Assembly: GCA_009835985.1 (NCBI GenBank) | Contig: VXWI01000036.1 | Location: forward strand, 107,470 to 171,469 | Direction of reading: 5' to 3' | Source: Acidobacteriota bacterium | Lineage (GTDB): Bacteria > Acidobacteriota > Vicinamibacteria > Marinacidobacterales > Marinacidobacteraceae | DNA: 64,000 bases | Part shown: positions 8,671 through 17,597 of the stretch, one piece after another | Layout of the letters: the number at the start of each line of letters is the position of its first letter | Position numbering within the stretch: the first letter of the stretch is position 1 | Position numbers and translations under genes: made by a program | Notes under the pieces: generated by a model | Told to the model about the DNA's origin: nothing | Database searches by the model: none | What the model saw: only the letters and a program-made list of their open reading frames with translations

Positions 8671-9438
8671 TCACCCGATGTTTCGGATTGTAGCGGGCGA
8701 CCCGGCTGGACTGGCGATGCGGTCCAGGGAACGGTGCAGGGAGCGTTCGATGCGCTCGGTCAGCGGCGCGGTGTCGAAGCGGAAGGCGCGCGACACGTCC
8801 TCGCGAATGCCCGGCGCGTCCTCCACCTCGAACCAGATCGGCGGCTGGTCGTCGGCAAGGGCAAAGAAGGTGAGCATCAGGTGCGCCACCCGGAAGTTGG
8901 CGCGTTCGAAGGGTGAGATCTCGAGGAAGCGGGCAAAGAAGAGCGCCGCGCGCGGTGCGGTTTCGAGATCGCGCCCGCTGGCGCCCGAGACCCACTCCAG
9001 GAGGTTGCCGAGCCGGAGCGCCACGGTCTGCGGCGGCGAGAGACCGGCTCCCTGAAACTGCGGTTCGATCTGTTGGGTGCGGAAGGGGCTTGCTCCGGCG
9101 AGGCCGGCGGAGACGGCGTGCAGCTCACCGATCAGCTCCTCGGTGGGGTCGCGTTCGGCGGCAGCGTTTCCGATGAGCCCGAGGGCCCCGAGGGCCGGAC
9201 CGAACGCGGGGGTTGGCGCACCCCGGCGCGCCGCCTGAATCTCCGGTTCGGTCAGGGCCGTCCCGGTCAGCTGCAGCGTCGCGCGGGCCGCCTCCACCAC
9301 CAGCTCCCCCCGGCCGGAACGCCACCGTTCGCTGCCGGTCTGCGCCCGGACCCGGTCGCGCCGCGCGCGGATTTCCTGTCCGGGCCCCTGGGGACGCGGC
9401 GCCCCCGTGCCCGGGTGAAGCGGCAGGGTCTCGCTCAT
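8671..9438 (-). CDS. Fic-domain-like protein with degenerate catalytic motif
   Basis: FFARFLEISPFERANFRVAHLMLTFFALADDQPPIWF aligns by eye with Fic core FHxxFexIHPFxDGNGRxaRLLLNLLLLxAGxPP; upstream FRTQQIEPQFQGAGLSPPQTVALRLGNLLEWV resembles Fic N-terminal region. Confidence 0.55.
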   Translation of the reverse strand: MSETLPLHPGTGAPRPQGPGQEIRARRDRVRAQTGSERWRSGRGELVVEAARATLQLTGTALTEPEIQAARRGAPTPAFGPALGALGLIGNAAAERDPTEELIGELHAVSAGLAGASPFRTQQIEPQFQGAGLSPPQTVALRLGNLLEWVSGASGRDLETAPRAALFFARFLEISPFERANFRVAHLMLTFFALADDQPPIWFEVEDAPGIREDVSRAFRFDTAPLTERIERSLHRSLDRIASPAGSPATIRNIG

Positions 9439-9563
9439 TCGGCGAAGTTTAGGAGTCCGTCCCGGGTTTGTCGCGTGTCCTGGCGTGCCGCCGCGGGCCG
9501 GCCGGAGGTCGGCGTGCCGCGCCGGCAGGCGGCGTCCGCGGCGCCAGAGCCTAGAATCGTTCC

Positions 9564-10367
9564 GTGCTCGCCCGCCGGATCATTCCCTGTCTCGATGTGA
9601 AGAACGGCCGGGTGGTCAAGGGCGTGCGCTTCCAGAACCTCACCGACGAGGGGGATCCGGTGGAATGCGCCGTGGCGTATGGCGCCGCCGAAGCGGACGA
9701 GTTGTGTCTCCTCGACATCACCGCCACCTGGGAGGCGCGCGGGACCGCGTTGAACACCGTCGGGCGCGTCGCGGAAGCGCTCACCATTCCCTTCACGGTC
9801 GGAGGCGGGGTGCGCTCGGTCGCCGACATGGACAACCTGCTCCGGGCCGGCGCCGACAAGGTCTCCCTGAACAGCGCCGCGGTCGCGCGGCCGGAACTCC
9901 TCGCCGAGTGCAGCCGCCGGTTCGGGTCCCAGTGCCTGGTGCTCGCGGTGGATGCCCGCCGCACCCCGGGAGGCGGGTTCGAGGTGGTGGTGGCGGGAGG
10001 ACGGATCCCCACCGGACGGGACGCCATCGAATGGCTTCGGCGCGGCGAGGATCTCGGCGCCGGGGAGATCCTTCTTACCAGCATGGACCGGGACGGAACA
10101 ACGGACGGCTATGACCTCGAGCAACTCCAGGAAGCGACCGAGGCCGTCTCCGTGCCGGTGATCGCCTCCGGCGGCGCCGGTCACCCCTCGCACCTGGCCG
10201 AGGTCTTCGAAACGACCGGCGCGAGCGCGGCGCTCGCCGCGTCCATCTTCCATCGCGGCGTTCACCCGGTTGCCGAGGTGAAGCGTTTCCTCGCCCGGCG
10301 GGGGATCCCGATCCGTCCGCCGGAAAGCGACTTCTTCACCGTTCCCGAACCCACTGTCGCTCAATGA
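9564..10367 (+). CDS. hisF: imidazole glycerol phosphate synthase cyclase subunit HisF
   Basis: [34 protein letters not shown]...[18 protein letters not shown]...[13 protein letters not shown]. Confidence 0.97.
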   Translation: MLARRIIPCLDVKNGRVVKGVRFQNLTDEGDPVECAVAYGAAEADELCLLDITATWEARGTALNTVGRVAEALTIPFTVGGGVRSVADMDNLLRAGADKVSLNSAAVARPELLAECSRRFGSQCLVLAVDARRTPGGGFEVVVAGGRIPTGRDAIEWLRRGEDLGAGEILLTSMDRDGTTDGYDLEQLQEATEAVSVPVIASGGAGHPSHLAEVFETTGASAALAASIFHRGVHPVAEVKRFLARRGIPIRPPESDFFTVPEPTVAQ

Positions 10368-11026
10368 AACCGAAGGTCAAGTGGAACGAAGCCGGCCTCG
10401 TTCCGGCGGTGGTCCAGGACGCGATGAGCGGCCGCATCCTCATGCTCGCCTGGATGAACGCGGAGGCCCTGACCCGGACGATCGAGAGCGGGCGGGTTCA
10501 TTTCTGGTCGAGGAGCCGCCGGACCCTCTGGAGGAAGGGCGAGACTTCGGGCAACGAACTCCATCTCCGCTCCCTGACCGCCGACTGTGACGGCGACGCC
10601 CTCCTGGTGCAGGCGGACCCCGCCGGTCCGAGCTGTCACACGGGCCGGACATCGTGCTTCTTCGAGCCGGTGGCGGAGGGAGGCGAAGCTCCGGAATCCG
10701 CGTCCGCTCTCGAACTTGGCCCCGCGCTCGGCGCGCTGACCCGGATTGTCCGGGAACGCGCGGTGAGTCGTCCCGAGGGCTCCTACACGGCGGCCCTGCT
10801 CACGGCGGGCACCCCTCGGATCGCCCAGAAGGTGGGCGAGGAAGCCGTCGAGGTGTCGCTCGCCGCGGTCTCCGGGTCAGCCGGCGAGGTCGTGAACGAG
10901 TCCGTGGATCTCCTCTACCACCTGCTCGTCCTGCTCGAGGCGCTTGGAATCGACGGGCGGGAGGTGGCGGCGGAGATCACCCGCCGGTTCCCCGCCCAGG
11001 GTTCCTCAGCGGACCGAGACCCCTAA
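10364..11026 (+). CDS. hisIE: bifunctional phosphoribosyl-AMP cyclohydrolase / phosphoribosyl-ATP pyrophosphatase
   Basis: [42 protein letters not shown]...[27 protein letters not shown]-terminal His[15 protein letters not shown]...[14 protein letters not shown]. Confidence 0.95.
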   Translation: MKPKVKWNEAGLVPAVVQDAMSGRILMLAWMNAEALTRTIESGRVHFWSRSRRTLWRKGETSGNELHLRSLTADCDGDALLVQADPAGPSCHTGRTSCFFEPVAEGGEAPESASALELGPALGALTRIVRERAVSRPEGSYTAALLTAGTPRIAQKVGEEAVEVSLAAVSGSAGEVVNESVDLLYHLLVLLEALGIDGREVAAEITRRFPAQGSSADRDP

Positions 11027-11814
11027 CGGAGCGCCCGCCGGGCCTCGGGAAGCGTGAAACGCCCCTCGTAGAGCGCCCGCCCCAGAATGACGCCCGCGAG
11101 GCGGCCCGTCACGGGACGGGCGCCGAGCGCGAGTTCATGCTCCCGGGCTGCGGTGCGCACCGCCCGCAGATGCGAGAGCGCCCCGACGCCGCCCGCCACC
11201 ACCGTCGGCAGTCCGGAAGCGGCGGCCACGCGCAGCGCGGCCTCCGCATCCGGCCCGTCCATGGTGCCGTCGCGCTCGACGCTCGTGTACACGATGGCGG
11301 ACGCCCCGCACTCGCCCCAGTGGCGCGCCGCGGCTTCCGGCGTCATCCCCGCCCGGGCGGCGCCGCTGGCGGCCGGTTCGACCCAGCCCCGCGTCTGCAG
11401 CCGGCCGCCACGGACGTCGAGCGCTACCGCGACCCCCGCCCCGTCCATCCGGATCGCCTCCTCCACCACCCGCGGGGCCTCGACGGCGACGGTTCCGAAC
11501 ACGACCCGGGCGGCGCCCGCTTCCCGGAGCGCCGCGTAGGACTCCACCGTCCGGACGCCACCCGCGACCTGTACCTTGAGCGGCGACTCTTGCAGAAGCC
11601 GCAGGATCGCATCGCGGTTGCCGCCGTCCCCGAAGGCGGCGTCGAGGTCCACCACGTGCAGCCAGCGCGCTCCGGCGGCGGCGAAACCGCTCGCGGTCCG
11701 GAGCGGATCGTCGCCGTACACCGTCTCGCGCTCCCGCAACCCCCGGAGCAGGCGCACGACCCGCCCGCCGGAGAGGTCCACCGCGGGAACGGGCTCGAGC
11801 GCTCCGGAGGACAC
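11023..11814 (-). CDS. hisA: phosphoribosylformimino-5-aminoimidazole carboxamide ribotide isomerase HisA
   Basis: [17 protein letters not shown]...[16 protein letters not shown]...[13 protein letters not shown]...[14 protein letters not shown]. Confidence 0.93.
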   Translation of the reverse strand: MSSGALEPVPAVDLSGGRVVRLLRGLRERETVYGDDPLRTASGFAAAGARWLHVVDLDAAFGDGGNRDAILRLLQESPLKVQVAGGVRTVESYAALREAGAARVVFGTVAVEAPRVVEEAIRMDGAGVAVALDVRGGRLQTRGWVEPAASGAARAGMTPEAAARHWGECGASAIVYTSVERDGTMDGPDAEAALRVAAASGLPTVVAGGVGALSHLRAVRTAAREHELALGARPVTGRLAGVILGRALYEGRFTLPEARRALR

Positions 11815-11817
11815 GGC

Positions 11818-12441
11818 TCAGCGCTCTTCCCCGCCGAGCGCCAGAAAGTTGGAGAGCACCCGGGCGCCGAGGCGACCGCTCTTCTCGGGGTGGAACTGAA
11901 TCCCGGAAACACGGCCGTTCCCCGCCGCCGACGCGAATCGGACTCCGTACTCGGTAGTGGCCAGCCAGTGGCGCCCCTCGGCGGGGTCCGCGTAGAACGA
12001 GTGGAGGAAATAGGCGTAGCCGCCGTCGGGGATGCCGCGAAACAGGGGAGCCCCACCGAACTCCTCCAGTTGGTTCCAGCCGATGTGCGGCACGCGGAGC
12101 CGGCCGCCGAAACGGCGGACGCGTCCCGGCAAAAGGCCGAGCCCGCGAACTCCGGGCGCTTCATCGCTTCCGGTGAAGAGCATCTGCAGGCCGACGCAGA
12201 TTCCGAGCAGCCAGGCTCCGGAACCGATTGCGCTTTCCAGGGGCGCTTCGAGCCCGCGCTCCCGGAATGCCCGCATCGCTTCGCCGAAATGCCCGTCCCC
12301 TGGCAGGACCAGGCGCTTCGCGGTGGCAATGCGCGCGGGATCGGAGGTGAGGACCACTTCAGCCCCCTGCCTCCGGAGGGCGCGGACCACACTGGCGAGG
12401 TTCCCGGCGCCGTGGTCCACCACGACTGCTGCGGCGGCCAC
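11818..12441 (-). CDS. hisH: imidazole glycerol phosphate synthase glutaminase subunit HisH
   Basis: VVVDHGAGNLASVVRAL...LVLPGDGHFGEAMRAF...LLGICVGLQMLF...VSGIQFHPEKSG. Confidence 0.95.
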   Translation of the reverse strand: MAAAAVVVDHGAGNLASVVRALRRQGAEVVLTSDPARIATAKRLVLPGDGHFGEAMRAFRERGLEAPLESAIGSGAWLLGICVGLQMLFTGSDEAPGVRGLGLLPGRVRRFGGRLRVPHIGWNQLEEFGGAPLFRGIPDGGYAYFLHSFYADPAEGRHWLATTEYGVRFASAAGNGRVSGIQFHPEKSGRLGARVLSNFLALGGEER

Positions 12442-12447
12442 GGGTTG

Positions 12448-13071
12448 TCAGTCGGAAAGAGTGCCCTTGGTCGAGGGGACGGCGCCGCTCACGACCTCCT
12501 TCGCCTCGGCGAAAGCACGGGCAAAAGCCTTGAAGACCGTTTCAGCCACGTGATGGGCATTCCGGCCGGTGAGCCCGTCCACATGCACCGTGAGCCGCCC
12601 CCGGTCGGTGAGGGCCCGGAAGAAGTCCTCGAAGAGCTCGGTGGGCGTCTCGCCGACCCGTTCGGCGAGGAACGCCACCCGCCAGCCCAGGAACGGCCGC
12701 CCGCAGAGATCCACCACCACCCGCGAGAGCGCTTCGTCCAGGGGTACGTGGGCGGCGCCGAACCGGCGGACTCCCTTGAGATCGCCGAGCGCGTCGGCGA
12801 GGCACTCGCCCAGGGTCAGGCCCACGTCCTCCATGGTGTGGTGGGCGTCCACGTGCAGGTCGCCCTCGGCCTCCACGGTCAGCGAGATCCCGGAATGGCG
12901 CGCAAACGCCTCGAGCATGTGATCGAAGAAGCCGATACCCGTGGAGATCTCCGCCGACGGCTCCGCCGGATCGAGGTCGAGGGCGACCCGGACCCGCGTC
13001 TCCCGCGTCTCCCGGAGACGGGCGGCCTGCCGGCGCCGCGCGGGATCGCCCGCCGGGGCGGAAACGCTCAC
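12448..13071 (-). CDS. hisB: imidazoleglycerol-phosphate dehydratase HisB
   Basis: ISTGIGFFDHMLEAFARHSGISLTVEAEGDLHVDAHHTMEDVGLTLGECL; NAHHVAETVFKAFARAF. Confidence 0.96.
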   Translation of the reverse strand: MSVSAPAGDPARRRQAARLRETRETRVRVALDLDPAEPSAEISTGIGFFDHMLEAFARHSGISLTVEAEGDLHVDAHHTMEDVGLTLGECLADALGDLKGVRRFGAAHVPLDEALSRVVVDLCGRPFLGWRVAFLAERVGETPTELFEDFFRALTDRGRLTVHVDGLTGRNAHHVAETVFKAFARAFAEAKEVVSGAVPSTKGTLSD

Positions 13072-14195
13072 GCGACCGGAGACTCCGGCATTCCCGCGAT
13101 CTGGAGTTCCGAGGCCTCGACCGGAGAAGACAGCGCATCGGCGAGCGCGTCCAGGAAGACCACGTTCTCTTCGGGGGTCCCGACGGTCACGCGGAGCGTT
13201 CCCTGGAGCAACGGATGGCGGGAGAAGTCGCGCAGCGCGACGCCCCGGTCGAGGAGCCGGCGCGCCAGCACCGTGCTCTCCATCGGCGTCCTGAAGAGCA
13301 GGAAGTTCGTGTGCGACGGCCAGACGGAGACGTCCGGCACGGCGGCGAGCCGCGCCGCCAGCGACTCCCGCTCAGCGGTGATCCTGGCGGTCATTTCGAG
13401 CAGCGCGTCCCGCTGCCTCATGACCGCGGCGGCCGCCCGGCAGGTGTACACCCCGACGGGAAACGGCGGCTGCGCGCGGCGGAAGCCCGAGATCGCCTCG
13501 GGGACGCCGAGGAGGTAGCCGAGGCGGGCTCCGGCCATGGCCATCGCCTTCGAGAAGGTCCGGAGCAGGATGACGTTTCCGAATTCATCCAGCAGCGGCC
13601 GGGCGGTCTGCCCGCTGAACTCGTGGTACGCCTCGTCGACCAACAGGAAGCCCGGCGCTGCCGCGGCCAGTTCGCGAAGCGCGCCGAGCGGCAGCAACTG
13701 CCCCGTCGGGTTGTGCGGATTCGTGATGAAGACGAGCGAGGGCCGCTCGGCCTCGATCCGCCGCAGGAACTCCGGGACGTCGTAGGAGAGATCGCCGCAG
13801 AGCGACACCGGAGACGGTTCGCCGCCTGCGAGCCGGACCGCCCAGGGATACATGGAGAAACCCGGAGACGGATAGAGCGCGCGCCGTCCGGCGCCGGTGG
13901 TGGCGAGCCCGGTCAACGCGAGCATGTCGTCCCCACCGTTGCCGAAGGCCACGCCGTCGGGAGTCCAGCCGGCGAGACGGGCGATGGCCTCGCGCACGGC
14001 CGGATAGCCTCGATCCGGATAGGGCCTGGCATCGGTGCCCGCGATCGCGTCCGCCATCGCGCCGAGGACGCCTTCGGGCAGCGGCCAGCGGCTCTCGTTC
14101 CAGTCGAGGTAGATCGGGACATCCGGACGCGAGCCGATGTCGGGGGCGAGCTCGAGCACTTCGGGTCGGATCGCGTCCAGCGGAACGGGTTTCAT
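13068..14195 (-). CDS. hisC: histidinol-phosphate aminotransferase HisC
   Basis: YLDWNESRWPLPEG...FGNGGDDMLAL...FITNPHNPTGQLLPL...LLVDEAYHEFSG...LLRTFSKAMAMAGARLGYLLG. Confidence 0.93.
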   Translation of the reverse strand: MKPVPLDAIRPEVLELAPDIGSRPDVPIYLDWNESRWPLPEGVLGAMADAIAGTDARPYPDRGYPAVREAIARLAGWTPDGVAFGNGGDDMLALTGLATTGAGRRALYPSPGFSMYPWAVRLAGGEPSPVSLCGDLSYDVPEFLRRIEAERPSLVFITNPHNPTGQLLPLGALRELAAAAPGFLLVDEAYHEFSGQTARPLLDEFGNVILLRTFSKAMAMAGARLGYLLGVPEAISGFRRAQPPFPVGVYTCRAAAAVMRQRDALLEMTARITAERESLAARLAAVPDVSVWPSHTNFLLFRTPMESTVLARRLLDRGVALRDFSRHPLLQGTLRVTVGTPEENVVFLDALADALSSPVEASELQIAGMPESPVA

Positions 14196-14220
14196 GCGGG
14201 CAATGTAACGAAACCTGGGT

Positions 14221-14407
14221 TTAGCTGCCTGTGGATGAAGTGACGGGAGCACCGAGAACGGCGAGGCGCCCGGCTGACAAGGCGCGTGAGGGAGGAATAC
14301 CGGGCGTATTCCGACCGAAACGCAACGATGAGGGCCGCAACGCGGCCCGGTTCAGACGGGATGCATCGCCGTTCGAATGCCGCGTGACTTTGTCCACAGG
14401 CTGCTAA
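14221..14407. mobile_element. 187-bp structured MITE-like element, copy 1 (between hisD and hisC)
   Basis: TTAGCTGCCTGTGG...CCACAGGCTGCTAA terminal inverted repeats; near-identical to 25439-25625; internal hairpins GGAATAC/GTATTCC and GGGCCGC/GCGGCCC. Confidence 0.75.
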
Positions 14408-15783
14408 CCCCGTTCAGGAGGGGGCGCGGGAACACCGGAAACACTGGTCTTCCCGGGTCCCGCCGCTTCAAAGCGAATGGCGACCGACCGGGCGTGGGCC
14501 TCGAATCCCTCGATGCGGGCAAAGCGCTCGAAGTCCCCCCGGAGCGCCGCGAGGGTCCGCTCGCCGTAACGGAGGACGCTCTGCCGCTTGAGGAAGTCGC
14601 CGACCGAGAGCGGCGAGGCGAAGCGGGCGGCCCCGCCGGTCGGCAGGACGTGGTTGGGACCCGCCCCGTAGTCGGAGGCGGCGACGGGCGAGTGATCGCC
14701 GAGGAGGACCGCCCCCGCGCTCGGAAAGCGGTCGGCAAGCGCCTCGGGGTCCCGCGTCATCACTTCGAGGTGCTCGGGGGCGATCTCCTCCGCGACCTCG
14801 ACGGCCTCGTTCAGATCCTCGACGACCACCACCGCCCCGTGGCGGGCGAGCGCGCGGGCGATCGTCGCGGCGTTCGGTTGCCCTTCGGCCTGCCGGACGA
14901 GCTCGGCAACCGCCGCCCGGGCGAGTTCGCGCGAGGTCGTCACGAGGATCGCCCGTTCCTCGCCGGAGCCGTGCTCGGCCTGGGCGAGAAGATCCGCCGC
15001 GATCCAGTCCGCCCGGGCGGTCGCGTCGGCGAGCACCACAACCTCGGAGGGGCCCGCGAACGCATCCGTTCCGACGAGCTGACCGAGCTGGCGCTTGGCC
15101 TCGGCGACGTACGCGTTCCCCGGACCCACGACCTTGTTCACCCGGCGGACCGAGGCCGTCCCGAACGCGAAGGCCGCAATCGCCTGGGCCCCGCCGATGC
15201 GGTACACCTCGTGGACTCCGGCCGCGAGGACCGCGGCCGCGAGGACCGGACTGCGTTCGAGCGCGCCGGGAGGAGTCGCGAGCGCAATCCGCGGAACCCC
15301 GGCGACCGCGGCCGGAACCGTGTTCATCAGCACGGTGGATGGATAGACCGCGGCCCCGCCGGGGACGTACACCCCCGCGGCGGCGATCGGGAGCGATCTC
15401 CATTCGAGACGCGAGCCGTCCCCGATGTCCATCCGGAACGAGGCCTCCCGCTGGCGGTCATGGTACGCGGCGATGCGCGCCCGGGTCCGCCGAAGGAGCG
15501 CCCGCGCTTCCGCTCCGGCGCCGCTGGCGCGCGCTTCGAGTTCCTCCCGGGACACCCGGAGCCGGGACGGATCGAAATCGGGCGCGTCGAACCGGCGCGC
15601 CAGGTCGACGAGCGCTTCGTCGCCTTCGCGCCGCACGCGCTCGAGGATGGCCGCGGTCGCCGCACGAACGTCCTCGCCGGAGCCGTTTCCCTCCGCACCG
15701 GCTCGCCGCGGGTCGGCCCGCCAGGCGGCGGCGCCCTCGAAGAGCGGGACCGCGCCGGGGGGGCCGGGGTCGCCGCTGCTCAT
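14404..15783 (-). CDS. hisD: histidinol dehydrogenase HisD
   Basis: VYVPGGAAVYPSTVLMNTVPAAVAGVPRIALATPP...GPGNAYVAEAKRQL...AGPSEVVVLADATA...LLAQAEHGSGEERAILVT. Confidence 0.96.
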   Translation of the reverse strand: MSSGDPGPPGAVPLFEGAAAWRADPRRAGAEGNGSGEDVRAATAAILERVRREGDEALVDLARRFDAPDFDPSRLRVSREELEARASGAGAEARALLRRTRARIAAYHDRQREASFRMDIGDGSRLEWRSLPIAAAGVYVPGGAAVYPSTVLMNTVPAAVAGVPRIALATPPGALERSPVLAAAVLAAGVHEVYRIGGAQAIAAFAFGTASVRRVNKVVGPGNAYVAEAKRQLGQLVGTDAFAGPSEVVVLADATARADWIAADLLAQAEHGSGEERAILVTTSRELARAAVAELVRQAEGQPNAATIARALARHGAVVVVEDLNEAVEVAEEIAPEHLEVMTRDPEALADRFPSAGAVLLGDHSPVAASDYGAGPNHVLPTGGAARFASPLSVGDFLKRQSVLRYGERTLAALRGDFERFARIEGFEAHARSVAIRFEAAGPGKTSVSGVPAPPPERG

Positions 15784-16403
15784 CCTTCCTCCGTGGCGGC
15801 TTCGAGACGCCGGAGCCACGCCTGGAGCTCCGCTGGGCGAAGCCGGAAGGAGGCGCGATTCACCACCACGCGCGCGGTGCTCTCGAAGAGCGTCTCCTCC
15901 TCGACCAGGCCGTTGTCCCGGAGGGTCGCGCCGGTCTCGACCAGGTCCACCACGGCGTCGGCGAGATCCATCGCGGGCGCCAGTTCGATGGCGCCGGACA
16001 ACCGGATCAACTCGAGGGGCACGCCACGCGCACCGAAGTGGCGGGCCGTCACCGACGGGTACTTCGTCGCCAGCCGCAGCGGCGGCTCGGGCAGCGGCCG
16101 GGCCGCCCGTCGGGCCACCACCATCCGGCAGCGCCCCACCCCGAGGTCCAGCGGCTCGTAGATGTGCGCGGGCTGCTCTTCCAGGATGTCGCGGCCGACC
16201 ACCCCGAAGTCAGCGACCCCGTGCTCGACGTAGATGGGGACGTCGCGGTCCTTCGCGAACAACACCTCCATCCCGTTGTCCCGGAGGCGCAGGCGGCGGT
16301 CGGCGCTCCCCTCGGGCAGGGGGACGCCGGCGCGTCCCAGCAGCCCGGTCACCGCCCGCAGTAGCCGCCCCGTGGGCAGGGCGGCGACGAGCGGGGGGTC
16401 CAT
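15780..16403 (-). CDS. hisG: ATP phosphoribosyltransferase, short form HisG
   Basis: VPIYVEHGVADFGVVGRDILEEQ...RLATKYPSVTARHF...VDLVETGATLRDNGLVEEETLFESTARVVVN. Confidence 0.94.
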   Translation of the reverse strand: MDPPLVAALPTGRLLRAVTGLLGRAGVPLPEGSADRRLRLRDNGMEVLFAKDRDVPIYVEHGVADFGVVGRDILEEQPAHIYEPLDLGVGRCRMVVARRAARPLPEPPLRLATKYPSVTARHFGARGVPLELIRLSGAIELAPAMDLADAVVDLVETGATLRDNGLVEEETLFESTARVVVNRASFRLRPAELQAWLRRLEAATEEG

Positions 16404-16491
16404 GGTGGCGCGAAGATTCTAGGATGATGCGCCGGCGGCGCCACGAACGCGCGCGTCGTGCTCGCGGCCCCCGGGACGCGGCCCGCGCCGG

Positions 16492-17592
16492 TCAGGACGA
16501 AGGTTCGAAGCGGACGGCGGAGCCGGCGGCGCGGGCGGCCCGGGCGGCCCGGAAGCGCGCCGCCAGCGCGCTCCGGGTGTCGGGTCCGCGGGCGACGGAT
16601 TCGGTCGCGCCCTCGCGGGCGTCCGACGATTCCGGCAGGATTCCGGCGATCCGGTCCACGGAGAGCGAGAACCCCACGGCGGGGCGCGGGTCGCCGAAGT
16701 TGGCGAGCAGGTCGTTGTAGCGGCCGCCTCCCCCGATCTCCTGCCCGGCGCCGGGAGCGTGCGCCTCGAAGATGAGCCCGGTGTAGTAGTCGAAGCCCCG
16801 GAGTTCGGCCAGGTCGAAACGGAACCGGTCGGCGAGTTCCAGATCCTCCAGCGCGCGGGAGATCGCGCTCAGCCGCGCAACCCCCTCCCTCGCCCCGTCG
16901 GGAAGGGGGCGTCTCCGCGCCTCCTCCAGCACTTCCCGGCCACCGAAGAACTCGAGCGCCTCGACCAGCGGACCCGCCCGCTCGCCGAGCGCCCCCCGGA
17001 TCCGGGACGGATCGCGCCGCCAGAGGCCCCGCAGCGCCTCCGCGCGCCGTTCGCTCCGATCGGGACCCTCGGGAAGCGCCTCGTCGAGCAGCCCCAGCGG
17101 GAAACCGGCGTGGCCGAGGGTGAACACGAACCCGTCCACGCCCAGGCGTTCGAGGACCTCGAAGGCCACCAGCAGGATCTCCAGATCGGCTCCGGTCCCC
17201 GCCGCGAAGTGCTCGATGCCAACCTCCCGGAACGCCGACGGGCCGAGTCCCCGGCCCGGCCGGCGGACGACCTCCCCGCGGTAGAAGAGCCGCTCGGCCT
17301 CCCGGGGCAGCCCGGTGACGGCGGCCCGCGCCGCCAGCGCGGTGAAGTCGGCGCGGAGGGCGAGCAGATCCCCGCCCTCGGTGAACCGGTAGCTGGACCG
17401 CTCCGACCAGCGTCCGCCGCCGCGGGCGAAGACCTCCGCGTGGTCGAACAGCGGCAGCAGGACCTCCTCGTAACCCCAGCCGCGAAACACCGCGGCGGCG
17501 GTCTCCTCGACCCGCCGGCGGCGGCGCGCGGCGTCCCCCACATGGGTGATCGCCCCCGCGGGGGCGCGGAGCAGAGAATCGGTGGACTTCAT
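16492..17592 (-). CDS. hisZ: ATP phosphoribosyltransferase regulatory subunit HisZ (HisS-like)
   Basis: MKSTDSLLRAPAGAITHVGDAARRRRRVEETAAAVFRGWGYEEVLLPLFDHAEVFARGGG...FDYYTGLIFEAHAPGAGQEIGGGGRYNDLLANFG; adjacent to short-form hisG. Confidence 0.85.
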   Translation of the reverse strand: MKSTDSLLRAPAGAITHVGDAARRRRRVEETAAAVFRGWGYEEVLLPLFDHAEVFARGGGRWSERSSYRFTEGGDLLALRADFTALAARAAVTGLPREAERLFYRGEVVRRPGRGLGPSAFREVGIEHFAAGTGADLEILLVAFEVLERLGVDGFVFTLGHAGFPLGLLDEALPEGPDRSERRAEALRGLWRRDPSRIRGALGERAGPLVEALEFFGGREVLEEARRRPLPDGAREGVARLSAISRALEDLELADRFRFDLAELRGFDYYTGLIFEAHAPGAGQEIGGGGRYNDLLANFGDPRPAVGFSLSVDRIAGILPESSDAREGATESVARGPDTRSALAARFRAARAARAAGSAVRFEPSS

Positions 17593-17597
17593 TCGGA

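Noticed and set aside
10654-13518. 954-aa plus-strand ORF
   Set aside because: Antisense to hisA/hisH/hisB/hisC; low-complexity Arg/Gly/Pro composition typical of the opposite strand in GC-rich genes.
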